Shown piece by piece: positions 1-9,627 of a DNA stretch of 64,000 nt. The DNA comes from Hellea sp. (GTDB taxonomy: Bacteria; Pseudomonadota; Alphaproteobacteria; Caulobacterales; Maricaulaceae): the NCBI GenBank assembly GCA_028224375.1, contig JAOIVW010000017.1, positions 1-64,000 on the forward strand. Reading direction: 5' to 3'. Every line of letters starts with the position of its first letter. Position 1 is the first letter of the stretch. Both the position numbers and the translations under genes were made by a program. The notes under the pieces were generated by a model. It was given only the letters and a program-made list of their open reading frames with translations, made no database searches and was not told where the DNA came from.

Positions 1-476
1 GCCTCGTCGAAGTCAAAGGCGTCGGGCCCAAAACCGCGCTAGATTTACAAATCATAAAAGCCGCCGCGACCAAGCTCGGGCAGGAAAGCATATTGGGCCG
101 CCCTGTCCTCTCCTCTTGGACCGCCTTGCTCGATTATTGCCGCACCGCGATGCAGTTTGAAGGTAAAGAACAATTTCGGGTTCTGTTCCTTGACCGCAAG
201 AACCGCCTCATCGCCGATGAGGTTTTAGGACAAGGCACGATTGACCGCGCCCCCGTCTATCCCCGCGAGATTATCAAGCGCGCCCTCGCCCATGAAAGCA
301 CCGCACTCATTCTCGCCCATAACCATCCCAGCGGCGACCCAACACCCAGCCAATCAGATATCGACATGACAAAAGAAATCGTGCAAGCCTGCAAAGCCAT
401 CAGAGTATCGGTACACGATCACCTGATCATAGGGCGGGAAAACATCGCCTCATTTAAAACACTGGGGCTTATGTAG
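1..476 (+). CDS. radC: RadC family JAB/MPN-domain protein, C-terminal part (5' end outside window)
   Basis: The frame is already open at base 3 and runs to the TAG at 474-476, so the gene enters from the left edge. The first visible residues form a helix-hairpin-helix (VKGVGPKTALDL), followed by the RadC/MPN+ (JAMM) domain. The metal-binding signature HNHPSGDPTPSQSD gives the two His and the downstream Asp, and an upstream Glu lies in ADEVLGQG. RadC proteins are JAMM-fold proteins of unsettled role; the historical DNA-repair assignment has been questioned. The gap to the next gene is 18 bp, so co-transcription is possible. Confidence 0.93.
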   Translation, partial: LVEVKGVGPKTALDLQIIKAAATKLGQESILGRPVLSSWTALLDYCRTAMQFEGKEQFRVLFLDRKNRLIADEVLGQGTIDRAPVYPREIIKRALAHESTALILAHNHPSGDPTPSQSDIDMTKEIVQACKAIRVSVHDHLIIGRENIASFKTLGLM

Positions 477-494
477 CCCGAAAAGGGAAAACGC

Positions 495-1973
495 ATGAAC
501 GAGAAAACAGGCAAAGCAGGTCCAACGCCTCGCTACCGCACATTTGCTCTGCTCCTACTGACATTGGTTTACGGGTTTAATTTTATTGACCGACAAATTG
601 TCGGCATACTCGCGCCTTGGATTCAAGCTGACCTCGGCCTGACCAATACGCAGCTTGGCTTATTAGTCGGCCTCGCCTTTGCGGCCTTTTATACCATTAT
701 GGGGATTCCTCTCGCTTTTCTCGCGGACCGCATGAATCGTGTCACCCTGCTCTCACTAGCCTTGGCCGTCTGGAGTGGTTTCACAGCTCTGACAGGCATG
801 GCCCAAAACTTTGTCCACATCGCCCTCGCCCGTGTTGGGGTGGGGATTGGGGAAGCTGGCGGTAGCCCGCCCTCACATTCCATGATTTCTGACTTTTACG
901 GCAAAGAAGAACGGGCTGGCGCGCTCGGTATCTATTCACTCGGTATTCCGCTGGGCATTATGGCGGCCTATTTTCTAACGGCAGCCCTACTCGGCGCGGA
1001 TGCTGAATCCGTAAATTGGCGGCGTATCTTTATTATATTAGGCGCGTTCGGTATCGGTCTCGCTATTCTTGTGAAATTCGCCATCCGCGAGCCTGAACGC
1101 GGCGCGATGGAAACAGGCGTAAAAGCCCCGTCAGGATATATTCCTTTGGGGCAGTCATTCGCCGAAGCTAACCTTCCGCCGCGCATAGCCATATTTGGCG
1201 GATTATTCGCGCTGCTTTTGGGAAGTTGGGCGATGGGATATATGTCCGTTGTCTTTGCTATACCCTTCACAATTTTCATCATAACGATGTTTCTTCTCAG
1301 CCTTCAGCCCGGCGTGATGACCATATTATCCATCAAATCGTGGTGGTGGATGGCGCTCGGCATTGCCTTTGCCAGCTTTGCCAGCTACGCGATTTCAGGC
1401 TTTCAGACAAAATTCCTGCGCTTGCTAGAGCCTGACTTTAGCCCCCGCACCTTCATCATCTGGATTGGGATTATCAATGGCACGTTTTACGTCGCGGGCA
1501 CTTATTTCGGCGCCAAGCTCGTAGACTGGAAAGCCAAAACCGATATACGCGCTTATGGCACCATTCCCGCCATATCTATTCTCTTAGCTTTCCCGCTCGC
1601 GATAGCCGCGTTTTGGGCCCCGACCATTGCGCTACATCTGGCTATAGGCGCTTTCTTACAATTATGTCTGGGTGTTTATCTTGGGCCAAGCTTTGCCATT
1701 GCGCAGACCCTCGCCCCGATTAAGTTGCGGGCGATGTCAACGGCGCTCTTTTTCTTTGTGCTTAACATGATTGCGCTTGGCGGCGGGCCGACATTTGCAG
1801 GCGCCATGATTGATGTCTTCCTTGGCCAAGGTAAAGTCGAGTTAGAGGCCACACGTTGGGCGATGTATGTGACTTTTGGCGCTTATATTTTAGCCTTCAT
1901 GTTTTATATGTTTGTCCGAATAACCCTTCCCAAAGACTGGGCGGCGGCAGAAGCCCGCAATGAGGGCAGCTGA
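495..1973 (+). CDS. MFS transporter (spinster-like), 492 aa
   Basis: An inner-membrane transporter of the major facilitator superfamily. The N-terminal half starts with a helix containing FNFIDRQIVGILAP and has the MFS loop motif between helices 2 and 3 (LADRMNR). It then has GxGIGEAGGSPPSHS, typical of the spinster/hexuronate-like subgroup of alphaproteobacteria. The central loop (about residues 230-285) is unusually long and contains two further hydrophobic stretches, suggesting 14 rather than 12 membrane helices. The substrate cannot be told from sequence. An AAAAGGGAA ribosome-binding site precedes the ATG. Confidence 0.85.
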   Translation: MNEKTGKAGPTPRYRTFALLLLTLVYGFNFIDRQIVGILAPWIQADLGLTNTQLGLLVGLAFAAFYTIMGIPLAFLADRMNRVTLLSLALAVWSGFTALTGMAQNFVHIALARVGVGIGEAGGSPPSHSMISDFYGKEERAGALGIYSLGIPLGIMAAYFLTAALLGADAESVNWRRIFIILGAFGIGLAILVKFAIREPERGAMETGVKAPSGYIPLGQSFAEANLPPRIAIFGGLFALLLGSWAMGYMSVVFAIPFTIFIITMFLLSLQPGVMTILSIKSWWWMALGIAFASFASYAISGFQTKFLRLLEPDFSPRTFIIWIGIINGTFYVAGTYFGAKLVDWKAKTDIRAYGTIPAISILLAFPLAIAAFWAPTIALHLAIGAFLQLCLGVYLGPSFAIAQTLAPIKLRAMSTALFFFVLNMIALGGGPTFAGAMIDVFLGQGKVELEATRWAMYVTFGAYILAFMFYMFVRITLPKDWAAAEARNEGS

Positions 1974-2045
1974 TACTTAAATCTGGGCCTTGACCTGACC
2001 GCGCGGCTTTAGTCTAAGTCGCGCGAAACATAAGGTGAGTCTATT

Positions 2046-3371
2046 ATGATTGAGCGCTATGCCCGCAAGGAAATGACCGAGATTTGGTCTGCGGCGACGA
2101 AATACCGGATTTGGTTTGAGATTGAGGCCCATGGCTGTGACGCTTTGGCCGAGCTTGGCGTTATCCCTAAAGACGCGGCCAAGAACATTTGGGCGCGCGG
2201 CGGCTCGGCTGAATTTGATGTCGCTAAAATCGATGAGATTGAGCGCGAAGTTAAACATGACGTGATTGCCTTCCTCACGCACCTCGCCACATTCATTGGT
2301 GAGGATGCCCGGTTTGTGCATCAAGGCTTTACCAGCTCAGACATTCTCGACACAACTCTATCGGTACAGCTCGCCCGCGCGACAGACCTCTTGCTTGTCG
2401 GTATGGACCGCGTTTTGGCCGCGCTGGAAAAACGTGCTAAGGAACATAAGCATACCATCACCATTGGCCGTAGCCATGCCATCCACGCTGAGCCAACAAC
2501 ATTCGGTGTCAAACTTGCCCGTTTCCATGCAGAGTTCGCCCGTGGCCGAGAACGTCTCGTAGCGGCCCGTAAGGAAATCGCCGTCTGCGCCATATCAGGG
2601 GCTATCGGGACATTCGCTAATATCGATCCCAAAGTCGAAGAGCATGTCGCCAAAGAAATGGGCCTCGCTATCGAGCCTGTCTCCTCGCAAATCATTCCGC
2701 GCGACCGCCATGCCGCTTATTTTGCGGCGCTTGGCGTTGTGGCCTCTTCAATTGAAAACGTCGCGGTGGAAATCCGTCACCTGCAGCGCACAGAAGTTCT
2801 AGAAGCCGAAGAGTTCTTCTCCAAAGGTCAAAAAGGCTCCTCTGCCATGCCGCATAAGCGTAATCCTGTCCTGACAGAAAACCTGACCGGCCTGGCCCGT
2901 CTCGTCCGTATGGCCGTGATGCCCGCTATGGAAAATGTCGCCCTCTGGCACGAGCGCGATATCTCGCATAGCTCGGTTGAGCGCGGCATTGGCCCTGACA
3001 GCACGGTGCATCTGGACTTTGCCCTGCACCGCCTCGCAGGCGTGATTGAGAACCTTGTCGTCTATCCAGAGAAGATGAAAGCCAATATGGACCGTCTTGG
3101 CGGGCTGCATAATAGTCAGCGCTTCCTGCTCGCCCTCACCCAAGCCGGAGAGCAGCGCGAGAGCGCCTACCGCCTGGTCCAACGCAATGCCATGCAAGTC
3201 TGGGAGATGTTCCGCACACAAGGCGATGCTGGCGAAGGCGCGTTCTTGGATCTGCTGCTCAAAGACAAAGACGTCATGGCGCTCTTATCAGAAGACCAAG
3301 TCCGCAGCATGTTTGACGATGAGTATCACCTAAAACATGTCGACACTATTTTCGGGCGCGTGTTTAGCTAA
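2046..3371 (+). CDS. purB: Adenylosuccinate lyase
   Basis: Catalyses two steps of purine synthesis: SAICAR to AICAR plus fumarate, and adenylosuccinate to AMP plus fumarate. The 441 residues match the family length for the short bacterial form. The fumarase/aspartase-superfamily signature SSAMPHKRNP is at about residues 265-274, TSSDILDT at 96-103, and the His-containing SHAIHAEP at about 143-150. It is followed by a terminator at 3446 and stands apart from the purC-L run 2 kb downstream. Confidence 0.97.
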   Translation: MIERYARKEMTEIWSAATKYRIWFEIEAHGCDALAELGVIPKDAAKNIWARGGSAEFDVAKIDEIEREVKHDVIAFLTHLATFIGEDARFVHQGFTSSDILDTTLSVQLARATDLLLVGMDRVLAALEKRAKEHKHTITIGRSHAIHAEPTTFGVKLARFHAEFARGRERLVAARKEIAVCAISGAIGTFANIDPKVEEHVAKEMGLAIEPVSSQIIPRDRHAAYFAALGVVASSIENVAVEIRHLQRTEVLEAEEFFSKGQKGSSAMPHKRNPVLTENLTGLARLVRMAVMPAMENVALWHERDISHSSVERGIGPDSTVHLDFALHRLAGVIENLVVYPEKMKANMDRLGGLHNSQRFLLALTQAGEQRESAYRLVQRNAMQVWEMFRTQGDAGEGAFLDLLLKDKDVMALLSEDQVRSMFDDEYHLKHVDTIFGRVFS

Positions 3372-3705
3372 GGTCCATTATTGAGCTCTTCCTTACCACC
3401 CTGTAACTCATCCGTCAGGAACATGGTTTACAGCTTATTAAAATGGCCCGTTTTGCGCGGGCTTTTTTAATGACTTCTTAACCGAAACAGCTGTGATGCA
3501 CTTTTTTTGAATTTTTATTACTCAATAAAATCAATGCCTTAATATCAAAATTAACGATTTTGGAAAGCATTGTAAACGCTCTCTTAACGCGCCATTTGCT
3601 GTTAATTTACCAATTTTGCTTACATCTAGGCACATAAGAAAACAAGCTGTGGATTTCCACATCAAGACTAAAAACTGTGACCTTCTAGAGAATAGGATTA
3701 GAATC
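3372..3705. other. Intergenic region between purB and the thioredoxin-like pair
   Basis: A 334-base gap. It begins with the purB terminator, after which the sequence is AT-rich with no convincing open frame on either strand. The promoter for the exported protein at 3706 must lie in the second half; an AGGA ribosome-binding site at 3694-3697 sits 8 bases before the chosen ATG. No RNA gene was recognised. Confidence 0.5.
3446..3468 (+). terminator. Rho-independent terminator after purB
   Basis: A GCCCG/CGGGC stem (3446-3450 with 3458-3462) with a 7-base loop is followed by six T residues. It lies 75 bases after the purB stop. Confidence 0.75.
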
Positions 3706-4182
3706 ATGAAAACACTTACAGCCCTCATTTCAGGTATTGCTCTTACAGCCGCTTTCGGCTCATCAGCTTTTGCAACGGACGTTTATGTTGTTAACTTCCG
3801 TAACGCTAAAGACGTACAGAGCCAACAGCTCGACGGTCAGCTAGCTTCTGCCCTCGCTATTTCAGGCGTTGATGCTGAAGAAGTCGTTATCGACACAACA
3901 ACAGCTGCTAAATGGGAAAAAGGCGCATACGAAGCTTTTGACCATGACATCGTGCCAATTTTCAACCAGTGGGTTGGTCTTCCAGGCTTCGCCGCTGTCG
4001 TTGACGCTAGAACAAAGCGCGTTATCGGTTGTGTAAACACTGCTTTTGAAGTTAACGAGATGGCAGCTGAAATTCGTCAAATGGCGTCTAAAGCTAAAGG
4101 GTCTGCTTACCTTTCAAATGCATCAACGCCAGTAAAGACAACACGTTGTCCTGCGGCGCATAATGTTGACCCAGGCAACTAA
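3706..4182 (+). CDS. Exported thioredoxin-fold paralogue lacking the CxxC motif
   Basis: A 158-residue protein with a clear signal peptide (Lys, hydrophobic core, SSAFA cleavage near residue 23), so periplasmic. It is a paralogue of the downstream gene: both read DVYVV after the signal peptide and share GFAAxVDxxTKRxxGCVN near residues 98-117. Where the neighbour has CAPC, this one has DVQS (about 36-39), so the redox-active pair is missing. Two other cysteines remain, in GCVN and near the C-terminus (TRCPA). The start at 3706 is preferred over an in-frame ATG 90 bases upstream because of the ribosome-binding site and the signal peptide. Function unknown; a thiol-redox role is unlikely. Confidence 0.8.
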   Translation: MKTLTALISGIALTAAFGSSAFATDVYVVNFRNAKDVQSQQLDGQLASALAISGVDAEEVVIDTTTAAKWEKGAYEAFDHDIVPIFNQWVGLPGFAAVVDARTKRVIGCVNTAFEVNEMAAEIRQMASKAKGSAYLSNASTPVKTTRCPAAHNVDPGN

Positions 4183-4206
4183 GCCTCTCAGCACAAATTA
4201 ATACTG

Positions 4207-4234
4207 AAGCCCGGACAATGTTCCGGGCTTTTTT
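4207..4234 (+). terminator. Rho-independent terminator
   Basis: A perfect 9-bp stem (AAGCCCGGA with TCCGGGCTT) with a 6-base loop runs into a T tract. It separates the two thioredoxin-like genes, so the second needs its own promoter or read-through. Confidence 0.9.
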
Positions 4235-4338
4235 ATGCCTGACAAGAGTTTCACAGAGACGTGTTTCGCCTGACTGTATTTTTCAGGTGCAGTTTTGGTG
4301 AAAATAAAAAATAATACAGGTGAATGGAGAAATTTAAG

Positions 4339-4800
4339 ATGAAAAGACTTCTTAAAACAACAATAGCCGCCACAGCCCTGACCTTAGGTTTAGGCTCGAC
4401 GGCAAATAGTATGGCGAATACGCCCGACGTTTATGTCGTATTTTTTAGCGCTGATTGGTGCGCGCCCTGCAGAGTCGTAGAGCCCGCCTTAAATCAGGCT
4501 CTGACGAGCTTAAATGACCCTGGCATAGAATATATCAATATCAATATTTCGCAGGGCAATGGCGACTTAAACGCTCATACGGTTTTCGACCGCGGCCTCG
4601 TCAAGCAGTATAATACATGGCTAGGCGTGACAGGCTTTGCCGCTATCGTCGACGGCGATACAAAGCGTACATTGGGCTGTGTGAATATGACCTATGATGC
4701 GCAAAGCATGGCCATGCACATCAAAAACCTCAAGACCTATGCAGTGGCAAATGCCGAGAGCTTCGACCTCACCTGCCCTGAACCCAATAATCCAGTTTAG
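4339..4800 (+). CDS. Exported thioredoxin-like protein with CAPC motif
   Basis: A 153-residue protein with an N-terminal signal sequence and a thioredoxin fold. The motif SADWCAPCR has the redox pair at about residues 41 and 44. A VTGFAAIVD segment stands near the place of the usual cis-Pro loop, without the canonical Pro. Likely a periplasmic thiol-disulfide protein. A GGAGA ribosome-binding site 8 bases upstream favours the ATG at 4339; another ATG at 4324 would place that site inside the gene. It is the redox-competent member of a tandem pair with the preceding gene. Confidence 0.82.
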   Translation: MKRLLKTTIAATALTLGLGSTANSMANTPDVYVVFFSADWCAPCRVVEPALNQALTSLNDPGIEYININISQGNGDLNAHTVFDRGLVKQYNTWLGVTGFAAIVDGDTKRTLGCVNMTYDAQSMAMHIKNLKTYAVANAESFDLTCPEPNNPV

Positions 4801-4811
4801 ACAAAATACCA

Positions 4812-4967
4812 TGTCATAGCGACGCGTTTTCGCAAGAAAACGCCCGCTACCCATGCCTCGATATAGAGGCTATCTGCAAATTAGGTATATGATGCATTAT
4901 TCAGGCATGGGTTCCGCCAGTGCTTAGCACCAGTGTTTGGCTCACCAAACACAAGGACGGAATGACA
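4812..4967 (+). repeat. Interspersed palindromic element, copy 1 (~155 bp)
   Basis: The element starts TGTCATAGCG and ends GGAATGACA, so its termini are short inverted repeats. Inside are nested palindromes: CTACCCATGCCT pairs with AGGCATGGGT, and AGTGTTTG pairs with CAAACAC. A diverged copy in the opposite orientation lies at 60757-60904 and shares the blocks GGGTTCCGCCAGTGCT and ACGGAATGACA. No coding capacity was seen. Confidence 0.8.
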
Positions 4968-4977
4968 CCTTAGTAAA

Positions 4978-5289
4978 TTACGCGCCGTAAACCTCTTCGC
5001 GCGCAGCCGCGAGACACTCTGCCATTTTATCGCGAATGGCCTGATCCGAGAGATCGGAATTTACCGCGTCCAAATCTTTTCTAAGCTTGCGAAAGACATC
5101 GTCATCGCCAGCCTCTTCCATATCAGCAATAATAACCTCAAGCGCATACTTCTCAGGATCTTTTTCAAGGAATTCTGCGGCCCAAAATCCGAGAGCTTTG
5201 TTGCGCTTGGCTTCGGCTTTAAACTCTAAGGCCGCGTCCAATACGAACTTTGTTTCAGCTTTTGCTTTTCGGTCGTCAAATCCAGACAT
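4978..5289 (-). CDS. DUF1476 family protein (ATPase inhibitor subunit zeta)
   Basis: A 103-residue, highly charged helical protein starting MSGFDDRKAKAETKF, with the family pattern FKAEAKRNKALGFWAAE and a conserved acidic segment (EEAGDDDVFRKLR). In Paracoccus the family member zeta blocks rotation of the F1-ATPase in the hydrolytic direction. An AAAGGA ribosome-binding site lies 7 bases before the ATG. Divergent from purC, an arrangement common in alphaproteobacteria. Confidence 0.88.
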   Translation of the reverse strand: MSGFDDRKAKAETKFVLDAALEFKAEAKRNKALGFWAAEFLEKDPEKYALEVIIADMEEAGDDDVFRKLRKDLDAVNSDLSDQAIRDKMAECLAAAREEVYGA

Positions 5290-5462
5290 TTCATATCCTT
5301 TAAGAAATTCGTTTCGTTAGACTTATGTATGAAGTCATGAGCTGCAAAACAAGCCAGAAATCCCCAATTTTCATACTCAATCGACATTGCCGCTATCAGG
5401 CTTTTAAGCTATGGCACGACTTTAGTCCCGACGCGCGAGTCGCGCAGAGTGAGAGGGCCCTT

Positions 5463-6239
5463 ATGAGCCGCCGCAAACAAATCTACGAAGGTAAAGCCAA
5501 AATCCTCTATGAAGGGCCCGAACCCGGCACTTTGGTGCAGTATTTCAAAGATGACGCCACCGCTTTCAATGCCCAGAAAAAGGCCACGCTGGACGGGAAA
5601 GGCGTGCTTAATAACCGTATTTCTGAATTCGTGATGCTGCGCCTGGGCGAAATTGGTATTCCGACACATTTCATCAAACGCCTGAATATGCGTGAGCAGC
5701 TCATCAAAAAGGTCGAGATCATTCCGCTTGAAGTGATTTGCCGCAATGTCGCCGCCGGAACTATGTCCAAACGGCTGGGTATCGAAGAAGGCGAAAAGCT
5801 TCCGCGCTCTATTGTTGAGTTTTGCCTCAAGCGTGATGATTTAGGCGATCCTCTCATTGCCGAGGAACATATTCACGCCTTTGGCTGGGCCACCCACGCC
5901 GAACTCGACGAGATGATTGCGATGACCCTTCGCATCAACGACTATCTGCAAGGCATGTTTGCCGGCATTGGTATCAATCTTATCGACTTCAAAATTGAAT
6001 TTGGGCGTTTACCCACAGAGACGGGCGATCATCAAGTTATCTTAGCCGATGAAATCAGCCCCGATAGTTGCCGCTTATGGGACCGAGAGACGAATAAGAA
6101 GCTTGATAAAGACCGGTTCCGTCGCGACCTTGGCGATGTCACCGAAGCCTATACCGAGGTTGCAACGCGCCTCGGTATTCTTCAAGCCTCATCCCCGCAA
6201 GGCAAACCCAACCTATCCATAGTTTCCAACGACGATTAG
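5463..6239 (+). CDS. purC: Phosphoribosylaminoimidazole-succinocarboxamide synthase (SAICAR synthase)
   Basis: Joins aspartate to CAIR with ATP hydrolysis. The N-terminus [20 protein letters not shown] is the standard family start. DDATAFN, the GKGVLNN loop, and the late motifs [13 protein letters not shown] and [10 protein letters not shown] are all present. At 258 residues it is of normal length. GAGAGGG at 5451-5457 supports this ATG; an upstream in-frame start at 5325 would add a 46-residue extension unlike the family. First gene of purC-purS-purQ-purL-bolA. Confidence 0.96.
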   Translation: MSRRKQIYEGKAKILYEGPEPGTLVQYFKDDATAFNAQKKATLDGKGVLNNRISEFVMLRLGEIGIPTHFIKRLNMREQLIKKVEIIPLEVICRNVAAGTMSKRLGIEEGEKLPRSIVEFCLKRDDLGDPLIAEEHIHAFGWATHAELDEMIAMTLRINDYLQGMFAGIGINLIDFKIEFGRLPTETGDHQVILADEISPDSCRLWDRETNKKLDKDRFRRDLGDVTEAYTEVATRLGILQASSPQGKPNLSIVSNDD

Positions 6240-6250
6240 CGAGACATCCT

Positions 6251-6493
6251 ATGAAAGCCATTATTTATATCGGCCTGAAACCGGGCGTTCTTGACCCGCA
6301 AGGCCGCGCCATTTCGCGCTCACTCAACGATCTTGGCTTTGAAGAAGTCACCAAAGCTCGCCAAGGTAAAGTCATCGAACTTGACTTGACGGCCGAAGAT
6401 CCCGCCGCTGCAGAAACCCGCGTGACTGAGATGTGTGAAAAGCTTCTCGCCAATACCGTCATTGAAAGCTACCGCGTTGAAATCGAGGACTAG
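6251..6493 (+). CDS. purS: Phosphoribosylformylglycinamidine synthase, PurS subunit
   Basis: An 80-residue protein with the PurS pattern (GVLDPQGRAISRSLNDLGF near the start, then KVIELDL). PurS is the small structural subunit of the three-part FGAM synthase with PurQ and PurL. It lies 11 bases after purC and 3 bases before purQ, consistent with stoichiometric co-expression. Confidence 0.96.
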   Translation: MKAIIYIGLKPGVLDPQGRAISRSLNDLGFEEVTKARQGKVIELDLTAEDPAAAETRVTEMCEKLLANTVIESYRVEIED

Positions 6494-6496
6494 GAG

Positions 6497-7159
6497 ATGA
6501 AAACAGCCGTCATCACATTCCCAGCGTCAAATTGTAATCGCGACGCGGCTGTGGCGCTCGAAAAGATTACTGGGGTCGAGCCTGTTATGGTTTGGCACCG
6601 TGAGAGCGAATTGCCGCAAGGTATTGATTTTGTTGTTCTTCCTGGTGGATTCTCCTATGGTGACTATCTGCGCTGCGGCGCCATGGCCTCGCGCTCACCC
6701 ATTGTCAAAGACCTTGTCGCCAAAGCGGATAAGGGCTTGGCGATTGCTGGCTTTTGCAATGGCTTTCAGGTTCTAACCGAGGCAGGTCTTTTGCCCGGCG
6801 CGCTGATGCGTAACAAGAATTTGAAATTTGTCTGCCGTCCGGAAAAACTGAAAATCACGAATAGCAACAGCCGCTACACATCCAAATATGGCAGCACAAT
6901 AGATGTCACCTTCCCCGTCGCGCATCATGACGGTAATTATTACGCGGATGATGAAACGCTCAACAAGCTCGAGAAACGCGGACAAGTCGTTTTCCGTTAT
7001 GCAGATAACCCTAACGGCTCCGCCCGCGATATTGCGGGCATCTGCAACGAAGCCGGAAATGTCTTTGGCATGATGCCACACCCTGAGCGCGCCATTGACC
7101 CAATGCATGGCGGTACAGACGGCATCAATCTTTTCAAATCTATAATCGAGTCGATCTAA
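6497..7159 (+). CDS. purQ: Phosphoribosylformylglycinamidine synthase, glutaminase subunit PurQ
   Basis: A class I glutamine amidotransferase that supplies ammonia to PurL. The nucleophile Cys is in AGFCNGFQ (about residue 87), and the catalytic His and Glu in MMPHPERA (about 195 and 197). At 220 residues it is the expected length. Its TAA overlaps the purL ATG by one base, indicating translational coupling. Confidence 0.97.
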   Translation: MKTAVITFPASNCNRDAAVALEKITGVEPVMVWHRESELPQGIDFVVLPGGFSYGDYLRCGAMASRSPIVKDLVAKADKGLAIAGFCNGFQVLTEAGLLPGALMRNKNLKFVCRPEKLKITNSNSRYTSKYGSTIDVTFPVAHHDGNYYADDETLNKLEKRGQVVFRYADNPNGSARDIAGICNEAGNVFGMMPHPERAIDPMHGGTDGINLFKSIIESI

Positions 7160-9360
7160 TGGATATCAAGACAAAGATTACCCCGGAAATCGTCAAAGAG
7201 CATGGGCTCTCTGAAGAAGAATATGAGATCATTCTCGACCGTTTGGGCCGTGAGCCTAATATCAATGAGCTAGGCATTTTCTCTGTCATGTGGTCGGAAC
7301 ATTGTTCTTATAAGTCCTCACGTCGTCACCTCGGTAAGTTTCTGACCAAAGGCAAGCGCGTCATTCAAGGTCCCGGCGAAAATGCAGGTGTTATCGATAT
7401 TGATGACGGCGACGCCATTATTTTCAAAATGGAATCCCACAACCACCCCTCCTATATCGAGCCTTATCAAGGCGCTGCAACAGGTGTCGGTGGTATCATG
7501 CGCGATGTCTTTACAATGGGCGCACGCCCTATTGCGCTGATGAACGCGCTGCGCTTTGGCGAACCTACCCATTGGAAAACGAAACAGCTCGTCAACGGCG
7601 TTGTGGCCGGCATTGGCGGCTACGGCAATTGCGTCGGCGTTCCGACAGTGGGCGGCGAGACAAATTTCCACAAAGGCTATAACGGCAATATTCTCGTCAA
7701 CGCGATGTGCGTCGGCCTCGCAGATGCTGATAACGTCTTCTATTCAGCCGCTAAGGGCGTGGGAAACCCCATCTTCTATGTCGGGTCAAAAACAGGACGG
7801 GACGGCATTCACGGGGCGACTATGGCCTCTGCTGAATTTGATGATGACAGCGAGGAAAAGCGCCCGACAGTCCAAGTGGGCGACCCTTTCACTGAAAAAC
7901 TCCTCATTGAAGCCTGTCTAGAGCTTATGGCCACAGACGCCATCATCGCCATCCAAGATATGGGCGCAGCTGGCCTTACGTCCTCGTCGATTGAAATGGC
8001 GGATAAAGGCGGCGTGGGTATCTCGCTAAACCTGGATAAAGTTCCGCAGCGCGAAGAAAATATGACGCCCTATGAAATGATGCTCTCAGAGTCTCAAGAG
8101 CGTATGCTCATGGTCATCAAGCCTGGCAAAGAAAAACTTGCCTATGACATCTTTGAAAAATGGGAGCTTGATGTCGCGCTGATTGGCAAGACAACTGACA
8201 CAGGCCGCCTTGTCCTCAGACATGAGCGCAAGAAAGTGTGCGACATTCCGATAGCGCCTTTGGCCGATGATGCGCCTAATCTAGACCGTCCTTACACCAT
8301 ACCCGTCTCCCTGCCCGTTATAGACGCTGCTGATGTGCACGAGACGCAAGATTATGATGATGCTCTAGTGCGTATCATTAGCAGCCCGGATATCGCCTCT
8401 AAGCGTTGGATATGGGAGCAATATGACCGTCATGTTATGGCAGATACGGTCGACAGCAGCCAAAGCGGCGGCGATGCAGCGATTGTGCGCATTCATGGTA
8501 AGAACAAAGCTGTTGCCATCACGACCGATTGCACCCCGCGCTATGTTCAGGCCGACCCTTATATGGGCGGCAAACAATGTGTGGCAGAGACGTGGCGCAA
8601 CCTGACCTGCGTCGGGGCTGACCCTATCGCCATTACCGATTGTCTGAATTTCGGCAATCCAGAGCGCCCAGACATTATGGGTCAATTTGTGGGCGCGATA
8701 GAGGGCATGAACGAAGCCTGCCGTGCTTTTGACTATCCCGTCGTCTCTGGCAATGTCTCGCTTTATAATGAAACCAATGGCGTGGCTATTCCCCCGACAC
8801 CTGCGGTGGGCGGCGTGGGCCTCATCCCGGATTTGAACTTTATCGCCACGCTTAAAGGCGCAAAAGAAGGTGACACGCTTATCCTTATTGGCGAAACGCT
8901 GGGCTGGCTTGGCAGCTCTATATACCTACGCGAAATATTAAACCGTGAAGATGGCGCTCCGCCGCCTGTTGATCTTGAGGCTGAAAAACGTAATGGCGAT
9001 TATGTCCGCAAGCTCATCCGCAATAGACGGGTCAACGCCGTGCATGACTGCTCTGATGGCGGCTTAGCAATTACGGCCTGTGAAATGGCCTTTGCTGGAA
9101 ACATTGGCATGCACCTCTCCGCACCCAAAGATTGCTCGACCCATGGCTGGTTATTTGGTGAAGACCAAGCGCGTTACCTTGTGGCCGTCGAGAAAAATAG
9201 CGTGAACCCCGTCATCTCGACAGCTAGCGCCAAAGGCGTTGCTGCGCAAATCGTCGGCAAAGTGGGCGGTGACCGCATAACAGCCGAGGGCGCCTTTGAC
9301 GTCTCTCTTGAAGGCCTGCGCGAAAAGCACGAAGCCTTCTTACCGGAGCTTATGTCGTAA
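7159..9360 (+). CDS. purL: Phosphoribosylformylglycinamidine synthase, PurL subunit
   Basis: The ATP-dependent synthetase subunit of FGAM synthase. At 733 residues it is the small PurL that works with separate PurS and PurQ. It has [11 protein letters not shown] near residues 49-59, the [20 protein letters not shown] nucleotide and substrate loop, a VGGETNF segment and the late [10 protein letters not shown] motif. The start overlaps the purQ stop and the stop overlaps the next start by one base each, so the purQ-L-bolA block is tightly coupled. Confidence 0.97.
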   Translation: MDIKTKITPEIVKEHGLSEEEYEIILDRLGREPNINELGIFSVMWSEHCSYKSSRRHLGKFLTKGKRVIQGPGENAGVIDIDDGDAIIFKMESHNHPSYIEPYQGAATGVGGIMRDVFTMGARPIALMNALRFGEPTHWKTKQLVNGVVAGIGGYGNCVGVPTVGGETNFHKGYNGNILVNAMCVGLADADNVFYSAAKGVGNPIFYVGSKTGRDGIHGATMASAEFDDDSEEKRPTVQVGDPFTEKLLIEACLELMATDAIIAIQDMGAAGLTSSSIEMADKGGVGISLNLDKVPQREENMTPYEMMLSESQERMLMVIKPGKEKLAYDIFEKWELDVALIGKTTDTGRLVLRHERKKVCDIPIAPLADDAPNLDRPYTIPVSLPVIDAADVHETQDYDDALVRIISSPDIASKRWIWEQYDRHVMADTVDSSQSGGDAAIVRIHGKNKAVAITTDCTPRYVQADPYMGGKQCVAETWRNLTCVGADPIAITDCLNFGNPERPDIMGQFVGAIEGMNEACRAFDYPVVSGNVSLYNETNGVAIPPTPAVGGVGLIPDLNFIATLKGAKEGDTLILIGETLGWLGSSIYLREILNREDGAPPPVDLEAEKRNGDYVRKLIRNRRVNAVHDCSDGGLAITACEMAFAGNIGMHLSAPKDCSTHGWLFGEDQARYLVAVEKNSVNPVISTASAKGVAAQIVGKVGGDRITAEGAFDVSLEGLREKHEAFLPELMS

Positions 9361-9602
9361 TGGCCATGAAGGGCGAAGATATCAAAGCCATGATAATAGA
9401 GGCCATGCCCGATGCGCAGGTCGAAATGATTGATCTGGCAGGCGATAATAACCACTGGAAAGCCGTGATCATCAGCAAAGCTTTTGAAGGCGTAAGCCGC
9501 GTGAAACAGCACCAAATGGTCTATGCCGCCCTCAAAGGGAAAATGGACGGCGCAGAAGGCGAATTACACGCCCTAGCGCTTGAAACCCGCGCGCCTGATT
9601 AA
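9360..9602 (+). CDS. BolA family protein
   Basis: An 80-residue BolA-fold protein containing AGDNNHWKAVIIS and a C-terminal ELHALAL with the conserved His. BolA proteins partner with monothiol glutaredoxins in handling 2Fe-2S clusters. The ATG overlaps the purL stop by one base. In many alphaproteobacteria the monothiol glutaredoxin gene follows directly; here it lies 1.75 kb away behind an oppositely oriented gene. Confidence 0.93.
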   Translation: MAMKGEDIKAMIIEAMPDAQVEMIDLAGDNNHWKAVIISKAFEGVSRVKQHQMVYAALKGKMDGAEGELHALALETRAPD

Positions 9603-9627
9603 TATCACTGAGTTGCCACATATACAT

